Source of the DNA: Pseudopedobacter sp035496935
Lineage (GTDB): Bacteria > Bacteroidota > Bacteroidia > Sphingobacteriales > Sphingobacteriaceae
DNA length: 64,000 nt
Reading direction: 5' to 3'
NCBI GenBank assembly: GCA_035496935.1
Contig: DATJED010000005.1
Span: 1 to 64,000, forward strand
In this document: positions 16,655 through 25,206 of the stretch, piece by piece
Layout of the letters: each line of letters begins with the position of its first letter
Position numbering within the stretch: the first letter of the stretch is position 1
Made by a program: the position numbers and the translations under genes
The notes under the pieces: model-generated
The model's database searches: none
Seen by the model: only the letters and a program-made list of their open reading frames with translations
Told to the model about the DNA's origin: nothing

Positions 16655-18802
16655 ATTTCTTGCTTCTTCTACATTTCTGAGGTAATAAGTTGCCTCAGAA
16701 ATGCTACTTCCAATTTTAATGGTAATAGCAATGTCGTTAATTGCTTCAAAAATATCTTCGTCGGTATGGTCATCGCCCATGGCTAAAATAAAGTCGAATT
16801 CTTTGTTGTAAAGGTAATCCAAGGTTGCTTTTCCTTTGTTAATCTCGGCGTTTTTAACTTCCACTACTTTGTTGCCTGGTAAAAGTTGTAAACCTTTTTC
16901 TCTGGTTAAATACCTCATATTGCTAACCAATTCGTTTGCTCTTTGTTCGCCCAGGCCTTTTTCAACTTTGCGATAATGCCACGCTAAAGAATATTTTTTT
17001 TCTTCGATAAAACTTCCCGGGGTTCTATCTGAGTATGATTCTAACATAGGGCGTACGTTTTCTTTCCATTTGTTGGATAAGTTTGGCGTTTCTTCCCAGG
17101 TTGCTCCGTATGTTTTTTTCCAGGCGCCATGCTCCGCAATCAAATCAACGGGCATATGTCCAAACCATTGCTCTAAGGTTTCATATTTTCTGCCACTAAT
17201 AATAACCACTTGGTTTCTATCATCATTACTTAATTTGGTAATCAATCTATAAAGTTCATCATCAGGCGATGCTTCATCGATATTTGGTTTGAAACCTACC
17301 AGTGTGCCATCGTAATCTAAAAATAAGGCTCTTTTTTTTGCGACGTTCATGGTGGTGCCAAATTCAACAAGTAAATCTTTATTTACATGTCTGGCCCTTC
17401 TTGATTTTTCTGTTGTTTTAACTTCCTTTAATTGATCCATAAATATTTTTACCCAATGCTTTATATCAAACTTTGTAACCGTTTGTTTTAAGCTTTTCAT
17501 TCTGTTTACCTGCTCTTCCGTTGTCATCTCCAAACCCTGGATAATTGCATCGCTTAATTCCTCCAAGTTATTGGGGTTCACTATTATAGCCTCAATTAAC
17601 TCTTTGGATGCGCCCGCCATTTCACTTAAAATGAGTACGCCTGTATTATCTGTTCTGCTGGCAATGTACTCTTTGCTTACCAAATTCATCCCATCTCGCA
17701 TGGGTGTTACCAAACAAATGTGCGATTTGTTGTACAAAGCAGAAAGTTCCTCTATTGGAAAAGATCTGTAAAAATATTGGATCGGATTCCAGCTAGAAGT
17801 GCGGAACCTAGCGTTAATGTTGCCTACCAATTTATCAATATTGTCACGTAGTTCGGCGTATTGTGGAATGGTATCACGCGATGGTACCACAATCATGTGC
17901 AGGCAAATTTGTTCAATGTATTTTTGGTTTTCTACAAGTATTTTCTCAAAAGCCAAAAGCCGCTGCAAAATTCCTTTACTGTAATCCAATCTGTCAATTG
18001 ATAGAATAATTTTAGTGTCGCCCAAGATATTTGCGTACTGCTCTTTAATCGCAATAACTTCTGGAGTTTTGGGTAAATCGCTAAATTTTTTCGCGTCAAT
18101 ACCCATCGGAAACGCATCTATAGTGATATTTCTATCTTCTTTATGGATAACGTTTGCGCTGGTTTGCACCGGTAAAACCCGCGTTGCCGAGCTTGTAAAA
18201 TGTCTTACATCATCATAAGTGTGGAAACCTATTAAATCTGCGCCCAGCATCCCTTCCAAAAGAGCTGCCCGCCACGGAATTAGCCTGAATAGTTCATAGG
18301 ATGGAAAAGGAATATGTTGGAAAAACCCAATAGTTGCATCTGGCAACTGCTCTCTAAGTAAACCTGGCAATAAAAGTAGCTGATAGTCGTGTATCCAAAT
18401 TACATCGTCCGGTTCGGCAAGTGCTAAAACGGCGGTTTTAAATTTTTCGTTAACGTTCTGATAGCTGTCCCAGTAGCTTTGCTCGTATTGCGCATAGGTA
18501 GACATGTAATGAAAAATAGGCCAAAGGGTTTCGTTAGAGAAGCCTTCGTAATACAGGCGAATTTCTTCTTCGCTCAAAAAAACCGGAGCGAGATTTTCTT
18601 TGTTTAACTTTTCTTTAATGTTTTTCTCATCAATTTTAGGTACATCCAGCCCGCACCAACCAATCCATATATTATTACCTTCTTTATATACCGAACCTAA
18701 TCCCGTGGCCAAACCGCCTTCGCTTACCTTTAACTCGTAGTCCTCATTTTCTTGTGTGATTTTAACAGGCAACCTGTTCGAGACAATAATCGTTTTCCCC
18801 AT
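16637..18802 (-). CDS. otsA-otsB: Bifunctional trehalose-6-phosphate synthase/phosphatase
   Basis: A 721-residue fusion of both steps of trehalose synthesis from UDP-glucose and glucose-6-phosphate. Residues 1-455 are the GT20 synthase: GGLATGLGSVYKEG, WIHDYQLLLLPGLLREQLP, SIDRLDYSKGILQRL and RDGMNLVSKEYIASR. Residues about 480-715 are the HAD-type phosphatase, with nucleophile loop LFLDYDGTLVGF, VIISGR and GDDHTDEDIF. Such fusions are common in Bacteroidota. Trehalose serves as an osmolyte and stress protectant. It converges with a GH15 gene, an arrangement that would pair synthesis with hydrolysis, and is divergent from an MscS channel gene. Confidence 0.95.
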   Translation of the reverse strand: MGKTIIVSNRLPVKITQENEDYELKVSEGGLATGLGSVYKEGNNIWIGWCGLDVPKIDEKNIKEKLNKENLAPVFLSEEEIRLYYEGFSNETLWPIFHYMSTYAQYEQSYWDSYQNVNEKFKTAVLALAEPDDVIWIHDYQLLLLPGLLREQLPDATIGFFQHIPFPSYELFRLIPWRAALLEGMLGADLIGFHTYDDVRHFTSSATRVLPVQTSANVIHKEDRNITIDAFPMGIDAKKFSDLPKTPEVIAIKEQYANILGDTKIILSIDRLDYSKGILQRLLAFEKILVENQKYIEQICLHMIVVPSRDTIPQYAELRDNIDKLVGNINARFRTSSWNPIQYFYRSFPIEELSALYNKSHICLVTPMRDGMNLVSKEYIASRTDNTGVLILSEMAGASKELIEAIIVNPNNLEELSDAIIQGLEMTTEEQVNRMKSLKQTVTKFDIKHWVKIFMDQLKEVKTTEKSRRARHVNKDLLVEFGTTMNVAKKRALFLDYDGTLVGFKPNIDEASPDDELYRLITKLSNDDRNQVVIISGRKYETLEQWFGHMPVDLIAEHGAWKKTYGATWEETPNLSNKWKENVRPMLESYSDRTPGSFIEEKKYSLAWHYRKVEKGLGEQRANELVSNMRYLTREKGLQLLPGNKVVEVKNAEINKGKATLDYLYNKEFDFILAMGDDHTDEDIFEAINDIAITIKIGSSISEATYYLRNVEEARNLLNSL

Positions 18803-18976
18803 AACTTTCTTAAATCAATAATTATGATTAAACAGTATCAATAATTTAACCAAAAAGCATTAAAAGAGTGAATTTGCTGATATTATGGTAAAAAATTAGC
18901 TTTTTTAAAATAAAAGTAATGTTTGCTTGGCGTGTTTTTTGTTTAAATGACACGTCCACACTTTAAAAACATTATT

Positions 18977-20050
18977 ATGTTAAAACTTGTTACCGAGAAT
19001 GATTTCTGGGGGATTCCGAATTGGTTGTTTGATATTATTATCATTGCTATTGCAATTATAGCGGGCCTAATATTAAAATTTTGTATTGTAAAATTAACCA
19101 AGTTTTACAGTAGCAGAAGTAGCTTTTCTTTCGTTAAATCAATCGTAATAAACTTAGGTAAGCCGTTTAATATTTTTCTCCCTTTAATATTTTTGAGTAT
19201 TACTAAATCTTTAATTGTCTTACCTTCTTCGCTTCTGGTTGTTTACAATAAAGTAATTGAGATAGCATTAATTATTGCGTTTGCCTATATCCTGGTAAGC
19301 ATGATAAAAGTTATACAGGATTTTATTTTTTCAACGTATGACTTAAAAAAAGAAAACAACCTTAGAGAACGCAAAATTAGAACCCAGCTACAGTTTTTGC
19401 GCAAAATTTTGATGGGCGTAATTATTGTTTTAACGTTGGCAGCTGTTTTATTTAGTTTTGATGGGATGCGTAGGATTGGTGCCGGGTTACTTACCGGAGT
19501 TGGAGTAAGCGGTATTATTATAGGTTTTGCGGCGCAAAGATCACTCTCAAACTTATTGGCTGGTTTTCAAATAGCTTTTACACAGCCTATTAGGATTGAT
19601 GATGTTTTAGTAGTTGAAGGAGAATGGGGACGCGTGGAAGAAATTACTTTAACATACGTAGTGGTGCATATTTGGGACCAAAGGCGATTAATTTTACCTA
19701 TTAATTATTTCATAGAAAAGCCGTTTCAAAACTGGACCCGGGTAACTTCAGAAATTTTGGGAACCGTTTTTATTTACGCCGATTATAGCTTGCCTTTAGA
19801 TGATCTTAGGGCCGAGTTTGACAGGCTAATAACCGCCCATCCTTTATGGGATAAAAAAGTTAAAGTAATACAACTCACCGATGCGAAAGATAACGTGATT
19901 GAGATTAGAGCTTTAATGAGCGCTAGAAATTCTTCAGCCGCTTTCGATTTAAGATGCTATATCAGAGAAAAGCTTATCACTTTTATTCAAGAGAAATATC
20001 CGCAATCTTTACCAAAAGTTAGAGCAACGCTTAGTAATGTAGCTCAATAA
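18977..20050 (+). CDS. MscS-type mechanosensitive ion channel
   Basis: A small-conductance channel that vents solutes on osmotic downshift. Three or four membrane helices occupy about residues 10-165, ending in the pore helix GVGVSGIIIGFAAQRSLSNLLAGFQIA. The MscS beta domain follows (PIRIDDVLVVEGEWGRVEEI, QRRLILPINYF), then the alpha/beta C-terminal domain. I prefer the ATG at 18977 (MLKLVTENDFWG); an in-frame ATG at 18947 would add ten residues with no membrane or family character, so the start is uncertain. It is divergent from the trehalose synthesis gene, and both relate to osmotic balance. Confidence 0.92.
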   Translation: MLKLVTENDFWGIPNWLFDIIIIAIAIIAGLILKFCIVKLTKFYSSRSSFSFVKSIVINLGKPFNIFLPLIFLSITKSLIVLPSSLLVVYNKVIEIALIIAFAYILVSMIKVIQDFIFSTYDLKKENNLRERKIRTQLQFLRKILMGVIIVLTLAAVLFSFDGMRRIGAGLLTGVGVSGIIIGFAAQRSLSNLLAGFQIAFTQPIRIDDVLVVEGEWGRVEEITLTYVVVHIWDQRRLILPINYFIEKPFQNWTRVTSEILGTVFIYADYSLPLDDLRAEFDRLITAHPLWDKKVKVIQLTDAKDNVIEIRALMSARNSSAAFDLRCYIREKLITFIQEKYPQSLPKVRATLSNVAQ

Positions 20051-20091
20051 TCACTGAAAGGTCATCTATTATAATTTAAATATAAAATAAA

Positions 20092-20115
20092 TGTTTAAAC
20101 ACCTATGTTTGAACA
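20092..20115 (+). promoter_or_regulatory. Tandem palindromic operator over a -7 element
   Basis: TGTTTAAACA (20092-20101) is a perfect 10-bp palindrome. TGTTTGAACA (20106-20115) differs by one base; the two sites are 14 bases apart. The second overlaps TATGTTTG (20104-20111), an exact TAnnTTTG element 17 bases before the nitroreductase ATG. This looks like a repressor site on the promoter. No regulator gene lies next to it. Confidence 0.5.
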
Positions 20116-20127
20116 AATATTTAAATT

Positions 20128-20760
20128 ATGAAAGAAATTATTGAATCCTTAAATTGGAGATATGCTACTAAATCATTTGACAGTAGTAAAAAATTAAACG
20201 ATGGCCAGTTAGAGGGCTTGCTTTCCGCGGTCCAGTTAGCGCCCAGTTCTTTTGGTTTGCAACCTTACAAAGTTATTATAGTAAAAAATCAAGAGGTAAA
20301 AGAAAAGCTTAAACTGGCTGCTTATGCGCAAACCCAGCTTACAGATGCATCTGAAATTTTTGTTTTTGCCATCGAAAAGAATTTTTCTGAGAGACATGTT
20401 GATGCATTCACGAAAAACATAGCCGAAACCCGCGGTGTTACAATCGAAAGCTTAAAAGGTTATGCAGATGTAATGAAAGCAACCGTAAATTCAAGATCAG
20501 CAGAAGAGGTAGATGCATGGAATACCCGTCAAGCCTATATAGGTTTGGGAATTTTATTGGAAACGGCAGCTTTAAACAACATTGATGCTTGCCCAATGGA
20601 AGGCTTTGACAGCGCAAAATTTAATGAAATTTTAGGCTTGGAAAGTAAAAACTTACATTCAGTAGCCATTGCAGCGGTGGGTTTTCGATCTGCGGATGAC
20701 AGCTACCAACACTATACAAAAGTGAGGAAATCAAAAGAAGACTTATTTATCCACGTTTAA
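20128..20760 (+). CDS. Nitroreductase-family NAD(P)H-dependent oxidoreductase
   Basis: A 210-residue FMN-dependent oxidoreductase of the NfsB type. The N-terminal LNWRYATKSFDSSKKL provides the FMN phosphate-binding basic residues; QLAPSSFGLQPYKVIIVKN is the second conserved block, followed by AYIGLGILLETAALNNIDACPMEGF and the C-terminal YTKVRKSKEDLF. It should act as a soluble cytoplasmic dimer reducing quinones or nitroaromatics; the natural substrate is unknown. The promoter carries a double palindromic site, suggesting an inducible gene. Confidence 0.92.
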   Translation: MKEIIESLNWRYATKSFDSSKKLNDGQLEGLLSAVQLAPSSFGLQPYKVIIVKNQEVKEKLKLAAYAQTQLTDASEIFVFAIEKNFSERHVDAFTKNIAETRGVTIESLKGYADVMKATVNSRSAEEVDAWNTRQAYIGLGILLETAALNNIDACPMEGFDSAKFNEILGLESKNLHSVAIAAVGFRSADDSYQHYTKVRKSKEDLFIHV

Positions 20761-20791
20761 ATCGAATTGAAAGCCATAAGCTCAAACAGGG

Positions 20792-21247
20792 TTAAATACC
20801 ACTCTGTTTGAGCGTTTTCATTGCTTCATATAAACCGTTGATGTCGTTTACGTCAATGTTTTTCAGTGGGATTTTTATTTCTGTAAGCATCTCATCTACA
20901 TTCCCGGTTTTATCATTATAGGTCTGATAAATCACGGCCTCATCGGTAAATTTTAATAAAAGCCATCCCGCCTTTTCGTCTCCTAAATAAAAAGCATCTT
21001 TAAACTGATCTAACTTTACGCTATAATATTCTGATTTATTGTCGGAGGTTGTTCTTTTGTATCTTATAAAGCCGTTTTCAGATATTTCGAAACTGGCGTT
21101 TTTTACACCTAAATCCTGGTCAGCGCTATGGAGTTTATATTGATTAATTAATTGAATCTTAGCCTCAGTAAAAGTTAATTCATCGTGTTTGGGAGTAAAA
21201 CACGATAGCGCAAAGAGTAATATTTTTGAGGTAAGCGTAAAAGCCAT
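20792..21247 (-). CDS. Exported hypothetical protein
   Basis: A 151-residue protein with a hydrophobic N-terminus (MAFTLTSKILLFALSCFTP). Cys16 could be a lipidation site, although the preceding residues fit the lipobox poorly. The mature part alternates short beta strands with charged loops (GFIRYKRTTSDNKSEYYSV, WLLLKFTDEAVIYQTYND) and has no motif I recognise. It is monocistronic and converges with the nitroreductase gene. Function unknown; the reading frame is supported by its codon pattern and signal sequence. Confidence 0.6.
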   Translation of the reverse strand: MAFTLTSKILLFALSCFTPKHDELTFTEAKIQLINQYKLHSADQDLGVKNASFEISENGFIRYKRTTSDNKSEYYSVKLDQFKDAFYLGDEKAGWLLLKFTDEAVIYQTYNDKTGNVDEMLTEIKIPLKNIDVNDINGLYEAMKTLKQSGI

Positions 21248-21356
21248 GATTAAAATTATCTGAAAAAAGCTACCTGCTAAAAATAATTTATCAACTTATT
21301 AACTTTTTAAAATAAAATTATGACAAAAACCTACTGCCCGGTTTTTAAAATATAAT

Positions 21357-21364
21357 TATTTTTG
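21357..21364 (+). promoter_or_regulatory. -7 element (TATTTTTG) three bases before an ATG
   Basis: An exact TAnnTTTG match that ends three bases before the ATG at 21368. As with def, it implies a leaderless transcript if used. The distance is at the limit of what is plausible. Confidence 0.35.
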
Positions 21365-21367
21365 AAG

Positions 21368-21838
21368 ATGATAAATCCGGAAGCAAGGGTATGGATATAC
21401 CAAGCAAACCAACCATTAAGCCAAACCCAATTAAACGAAATTAGCGCTATTCTTGAAGATTTCACGACTTCATGGACGGCCCACAACCAAGCGCTTAAAG
21501 CCAATTTCGAGATAAAATACGATAGGTTTATTGTTTTGATTGTTGACGAAACCCAAGCCGGCGCCAGCGGATGCTCAATAGATAAATCTGTTCACCTGAT
21601 ACAAGAGTTGGAGAAGAAGTTCCAAATTAATTTGCTGGATAGGTTTAACATTGCTTATAAGGAAGGAAATGTGGTAAAATCTGTCGATAGAAGCGGTTTT
21701 GAAGAATTGATAAAATCCGGAGCGGTTACATCAGCGACACCTGTATTTAACAACATGGTAAGCAACTATCAGGATTATCAAAATAAATGGGAAACTACCA
21801 TTGCCAATAGCTGGCATAGCAGCGTGTTTTCGGTTTAA
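21368..21838 (+). CDS. Conserved Bacteroidota hypothetical protein
   Basis: A 156-residue cytoplasmic protein starting MINPEARVWIYQANQPLS. I prefer the ATG at 21368 over the TTG six bases upstream. I recall close homologues being labelled ABC transporter ATPase in databases. No Walker A, Walker B or ABC signature is present here, so that name is not supported. Visible features are YDRFIVLIVDETQAGASGCSID near the middle and a C-terminal KWETTIANSWHSSVF. It sits 45 bases upstream of murF on the same strand, but murF has its own promoter element. Function unknown. Confidence 0.75.
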   Translation: MINPEARVWIYQANQPLSQTQLNEISAILEDFTTSWTAHNQALKANFEIKYDRFIVLIVDETQAGASGCSIDKSVHLIQELEKKFQINLLDRFNIAYKEGNVVKSVDRSGFEELIKSGAVTSATPVFNNMVSNYQDYQNKWETTIANSWHSSVFSV

Positions 21839-21850
21839 ACAAAATCCATT

Positions 21851-21858
21851 TAACTTTG
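21851..21858 (+). promoter_or_regulatory. -7 promoter element (TAACTTTG) of murF
   Basis: An exact TAnnTTTG match 25 bases before the murF ATG and 12 bases after the stop of the preceding gene. No clear -33 TTG is present. Confidence 0.5.
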
Positions 21859-21883
21859 CCTACGTCGAACCCCGGCTTTTCTT

Positions 21884-23182
21884 ATGACCACTACGGAATT
21901 ACATACTTATTATTTATCGCACCCGACTATTTGTACAGATACCCGAAAAATTGAATCTGGCTGTTTATTTTTCGCATTAAAAGGAGCAAATTTTGATGCC
22001 AATACCTTTGCTTCTCAAGCATTGGAAAACGGCGCTGCGTATGCGGTAATTGATGATAAAAGATATAAAACAAGCGATAGATGCATTTTGGTGGAAGACA
22101 CTTTGGTAGCCTTGCAGCAATTAGCAACTTACCACAGAAAGCAATTAAAAATCCCGTTTATCGGCTTAACAGGGAGCAATGGAAAAACCACCACCAAAGA
22201 ATTGGTGAACAGTGTTCTGAGTCAGAAATTTAAAACCCTTGCTACCAAGGGAAATTTAAACAACCATATTGGCGTTCCATTAACCTTATTAGAAATCGAC
22301 AATAGCATTGAAATAGCCATTGTAGAAATGGGCGCCAACCATCAAAAAGAAATTGAAATGCTGTGCCAAATTTGCCAGCCCAATTTCGGATTAATTACAA
22401 ACATCGGCAAAGCGCATTTAGAAGGTTTTGGTGGGATTGAAGGCGTAAAAAAAGGCAAAGGTGAATTATACGATTACCTGCAAAACAATAATGGAATTGC
22501 GTTTATAAACGCGGATAGTCCGGCGCTTGCTGAAATGGCTAGCCAAAGAAATCTCGAAAAAACAATTACTTACGGAACTAATAACAGCAGTAAAATTAAA
22601 GGCGAACTGATTGACAATAATCCGTACCTTAAAATTAAATGGAGTTTTGATAACGAAAATCACGAAGTAGTCTCGCAACTTACCGGCACTTATAACTTCG
22701 AAAATATTTTAGCTGCTATTGCTATCGGGCTTGAATTTGGACTTACACCATCAGAAATAAACAAAGGAATTACATCATACACCCCAAAAAACAACCGTTC
22801 GCAAATCACAAAAACAGAAAGAAACACGGTAATTGGCGATTATTACAACGCTAACCCGAGTAGTATGATTTTAGCTATCGAGAACATCAGTAAATTAAAT
22901 GCAAATAAAAAAGTATTGATTTTGGGCGATATGTTTGAAGTTGGCGAAACTACCGGGCAAGAGCACCTTAACGTTTTACAAAAAGCAATTGCTTATAATT
23001 TCGACCAAGTGATTTTAATTGGAAATGAATTTAAAAAACAAGCTATAAACGCTGATGCCCACTTTTTTGAAACTACGCCACAAGCTTTTGAGTATCTAAA
23101 ACAAAACCCAATAAACGATTCTTTGGTATTGGTAAAAGGTAGCCGTGGAATGAAATTGGAAACTTTAATGGAGTTGCTGTAA
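21884..23182 (+). CDS. murF: UDP-N-acetylmuramoyl-tripeptide--D-alanyl-D-alanine ligase
   Basis: It adds D-Ala-D-Ala to the UDP-MurNAc tripeptide, the last cytoplasmic step of the peptidoglycan precursor. The N-terminal domain binds the UDP substrate (TDTRKIESGCLFFALKGANFDAN). The central ATP-binding loop is GLTGSNGKTTTKEL (residues 94-107); EMGANHQKEIEMLC, TNIGKAHLEGFGG and the C-terminal YNANPSSMILAI and LGDMFEVGE complete the family pattern. At 432 residues it is of standard length. It is followed by a hairpin shared with convergent rmuC. Confidence 0.96.
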   Translation: MTTTELHTYYLSHPTICTDTRKIESGCLFFALKGANFDANTFASQALENGAAYAVIDDKRYKTSDRCILVEDTLVALQQLATYHRKQLKIPFIGLTGSNGKTTTKELVNSVLSQKFKTLATKGNLNNHIGVPLTLLEIDNSIEIAIVEMGANHQKEIEMLCQICQPNFGLITNIGKAHLEGFGGIEGVKKGKGELYDYLQNNNGIAFINADSPALAEMASQRNLEKTITYGTNNSSKIKGELIDNNPYLKIKWSFDNENHEVVSQLTGTYNFENILAAIAIGLEFGLTPSEINKGITSYTPKNNRSQITKTERNTVIGDYYNANPSSMILAIENISKLNANKKVLILGDMFEVGETTGQEHLNVLQKAIAYNFDQVILIGNEFKKQAINADAHFFETTPQAFEYLKQNPINDSLVLVKGSRGMKLETLMELL

Positions 23183-23185
23183 TCT

Positions 23186-23210
23186 TTACGAAGTTTCAAA
23201 AACTTCATAA
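23186..23210. terminator. Hairpin between convergent murF and rmuC
   Basis: TTACGAAGTTT (23186-23196) pairs with 23200-23210 with one mismatch and a 3-base loop. The same ACGAAGTTT word forms the stem at 3309-3357. The position between two converging genes suggests a bidirectional terminator. Confidence 0.5.
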
Positions 23211-23239
23211 GTCCAACAAACCCTTTAGCTTTTCATTGA

Positions 23240-24586
23240 CTATTCCTCCAACAGCTTTTGATCGATATTTTTGGTATTTTTTGCACCTAATTTCCTTAGA
23301 TTTTCAACCCTGCCAACTAAATTTCCGTTGCCCACGCTTAGTTTGCTCATCGCATCCTGATAAACTTTTTGCGATTTATCCAAATGGTCGCCAACCTTTT
23401 GCAAATCGTTTACAAAACCTACAAACTTATCATACAACTGACCAGCTTTTGTGGCAATATCAATGGCGTTACGGGTTTGTTGTTCCTGTTTCCAAATAGA
23501 AGCTACGGTTTTTAAAGTTGCTAATAAAGTTGATGGCGTAACAATCACCACCCTTTTGTTCCATGCAAAATCAAACAATTCCTGATCATACTGTACGGCA
23601 ATAGCAAAAGAAGATTCAATCGGCACAAAAAGCAGCACAAATTCCGGCGAATTGATTTGATATAAATCGTGGTAATTTTTTGCGCCCAAACCATTTATGT
23701 GATTTTTAATTCCTACAACATGCTGTTTTACAAAAAGATTACGCTCTTCTTCTGTTTCAGCATTTATCAAACGCTCATAAGCAATTAAAGACACCTTTGA
23801 GTCAATTACAATATGCTTTTCATCGGGTAAAAAAACCACCACATCTGGCAATAATTTAGCACCGTCTTCTGCAATATAACTTCCCTGTTTACTGTAATTT
23901 ATTCCTTCCAATAAACCCGATCGTTCCATCAGTTTATCCAAAACCATCTCGCCCCAATTTCCTTGCTTTTTATTATCGCCTTTGAGTGCTTTTGTTAAAT
24001 TATTGGCTTCGTCGCTAATCTGTTTATTAAGCTCTATCATCTTTGTGATTTCGCCTTTTAAAACATTTCTTTCGTCAGATTCTGATTTATAAACCCGCTC
24101 CACCTTATCTTCAAAAGCTTTGATGTTCTCTTTTAGCGGATTTAAAAGCAAATCTAAATTACTGCGGTTCACTTCGGTAAATTCGGCAGATTTACGCTTC
24201 AAAATATCGTTTGCCATCAGCTCAAAATCCTTCGAAAATTTAGTTTGCGTTTCAGCGATAAACTCTTTCTGCAAATCGAAAAGCTGTTGTTGCGCTTTTG
24301 CACTTTCCTGCATTTTTGCCAGCTCCTGTTTCTCAAAAGAAACCTGTTCTAACAGATTCACTTTTTCACCTTCTAGCTTATTAATTCGGGCAATCAAATT
24401 ATTTTCTAAAACTTGCTTCTCCCCTTTCGCATCTATTATTTGCTGTTCGGCTACTGCAAGTTGCGTTTTCACATGCTGATATTCTGCCAAATCAACACCG
24501 ACCGTAGCTGATGGCTTTTTCAGGAAAACGAAAACCGCCATCAACAAAATCACAACTGAAATAACTACCAACGCTAACTCCATCAA
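23240..24586 (-). CDS. rmuC: DNA recombination protein RmuC
   Basis: RmuC-family proteins limit DNA rearrangements at inverted repeats and contain a nuclease-like fold. Residues 2-21 are one membrane helix (ALVVISVVILLMAVFVFL). A long coiled coil follows (about 30-190, rich in K/E/Q heptads). The RmuC domain occupies about 200-420: KKQGNWGEMVLDKLMERSGLLEGINY, PDVVVFLPDEKHIVIDSKVSL and ATLKTVASIWKQEQQ. Length is typical. It converges on murF. Confidence 0.94.
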   Translation of the reverse strand: MMELALVVISVVILLMAVFVFLKKPSATVGVDLAEYQHVKTQLAVAEQQIIDAKGEKQVLENNLIARINKLEGEKVNLLEQVSFEKQELAKMQESAKAQQQLFDLQKEFIAETQTKFSKDFELMANDILKRKSAEFTEVNRSNLDLLLNPLKENIKAFEDKVERVYKSESDERNVLKGEITKMIELNKQISDEANNLTKALKGDNKKQGNWGEMVLDKLMERSGLLEGINYSKQGSYIAEDGAKLLPDVVVFLPDEKHIVIDSKVSLIAYERLINAETEEERNLFVKQHVVGIKNHINGLGAKNYHDLYQINSPEFVLLFVPIESSFAIAVQYDQELFDFAWNKRVVIVTPSTLLATLKTVASIWKQEQQTRNAIDIATKAGQLYDKFVGFVNDLQKVGDHLDKSQKVYQDAMSKLSVGNGNLVGRVENLRKLGAKNTKNIDQKLLEE

Positions 24587-24742
24587 AGAAAATTAAATTA
24601 TTGAAGCTTTAAAATTACAATTTAAAATGTTGATTTAAGTGCGAACTAAAAGAACAAATAGCGCCGAATAAAACAACAAAAGATAATTATGAAGATTTGA
24701 TGATAAACCGATGCTTATATTTACGTAATTATAGTATCAAAG

Positions 24743-25156
24743 ATGAAACAAAAAGTATCGGTTTTTAGAAAAGAGCATTTCAACGCTGCACATCGATTAA
24801 ATAACCCAAATTGGAGCGAGGCTAAGAATAAAGATTTTTTTGGCAAATGCAACAATCCAAATTACCACGGCCACAACTACGATTTAATTGTAAAAGTTAC
24901 GGGTTATGTGGATGAAGAATCGGGTTATTTGTTTGATATGAAGATATTATCTGACCTTTTACAGAAAAACGTAATTGATAAATTTGACCATCGAAACCTG
25001 AATTTAGATACCGAGGAATTTAAAAACTTAAACCCCACAGCAGAAAATATTGCTATGGTTATCTTTGATTTGGTAAGGCCACACCTAGCAAAAGAATTGG
25101 ATTTGAAAGTCATATTATATGAAACAGAACGAAATTACGTTGAATATCCAGCGTAG
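24743..25156 (+). CDS. queD: 6-pyruvoyl/6-carboxy-tetrahydropterin synthase family
   Basis: A 137-residue T-fold enzyme acting on dihydroneopterin triphosphate. The zinc ligands are His17, His42 and His44; the catalytic Cys36 lies in GKCNNPNYHGHNY. DHRNLN, PTAENIAM and ETERNYVEYPA complete the pattern. The GKCNNPN-HGHNY form is closer to 6-pyruvoyl-tetrahydropterin synthase (tetrahydrobiopterin pathway) than to the CxxLHGHS form of E. coli QueD. No queC, queE or folE lies nearby, so queuosine versus biopterin use is undecided. Confidence 0.88.
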   Translation: MKQKVSVFRKEHFNAAHRLNNPNWSEAKNKDFFGKCNNPNYHGHNYDLIVKVTGYVDEESGYLFDMKILSDLLQKNVIDKFDHRNLNLDTEEFKNLNPTAENIAMVIFDLVRPHLAKELDLKVILYETERNYVEYPA

Positions 25157-25206
25157 AGAACTTTTGAAAATCTTTCGTTTTATCACTCTATTTCAACACA
25201 AAAAAA

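Noticed and set aside
23236..23499. Plus-strand ORF of 87 codons opposite the end of rmuC
   Set aside because: It is the antisense of a well-conserved RmuC domain and shows no family motif; treated as a shadow.
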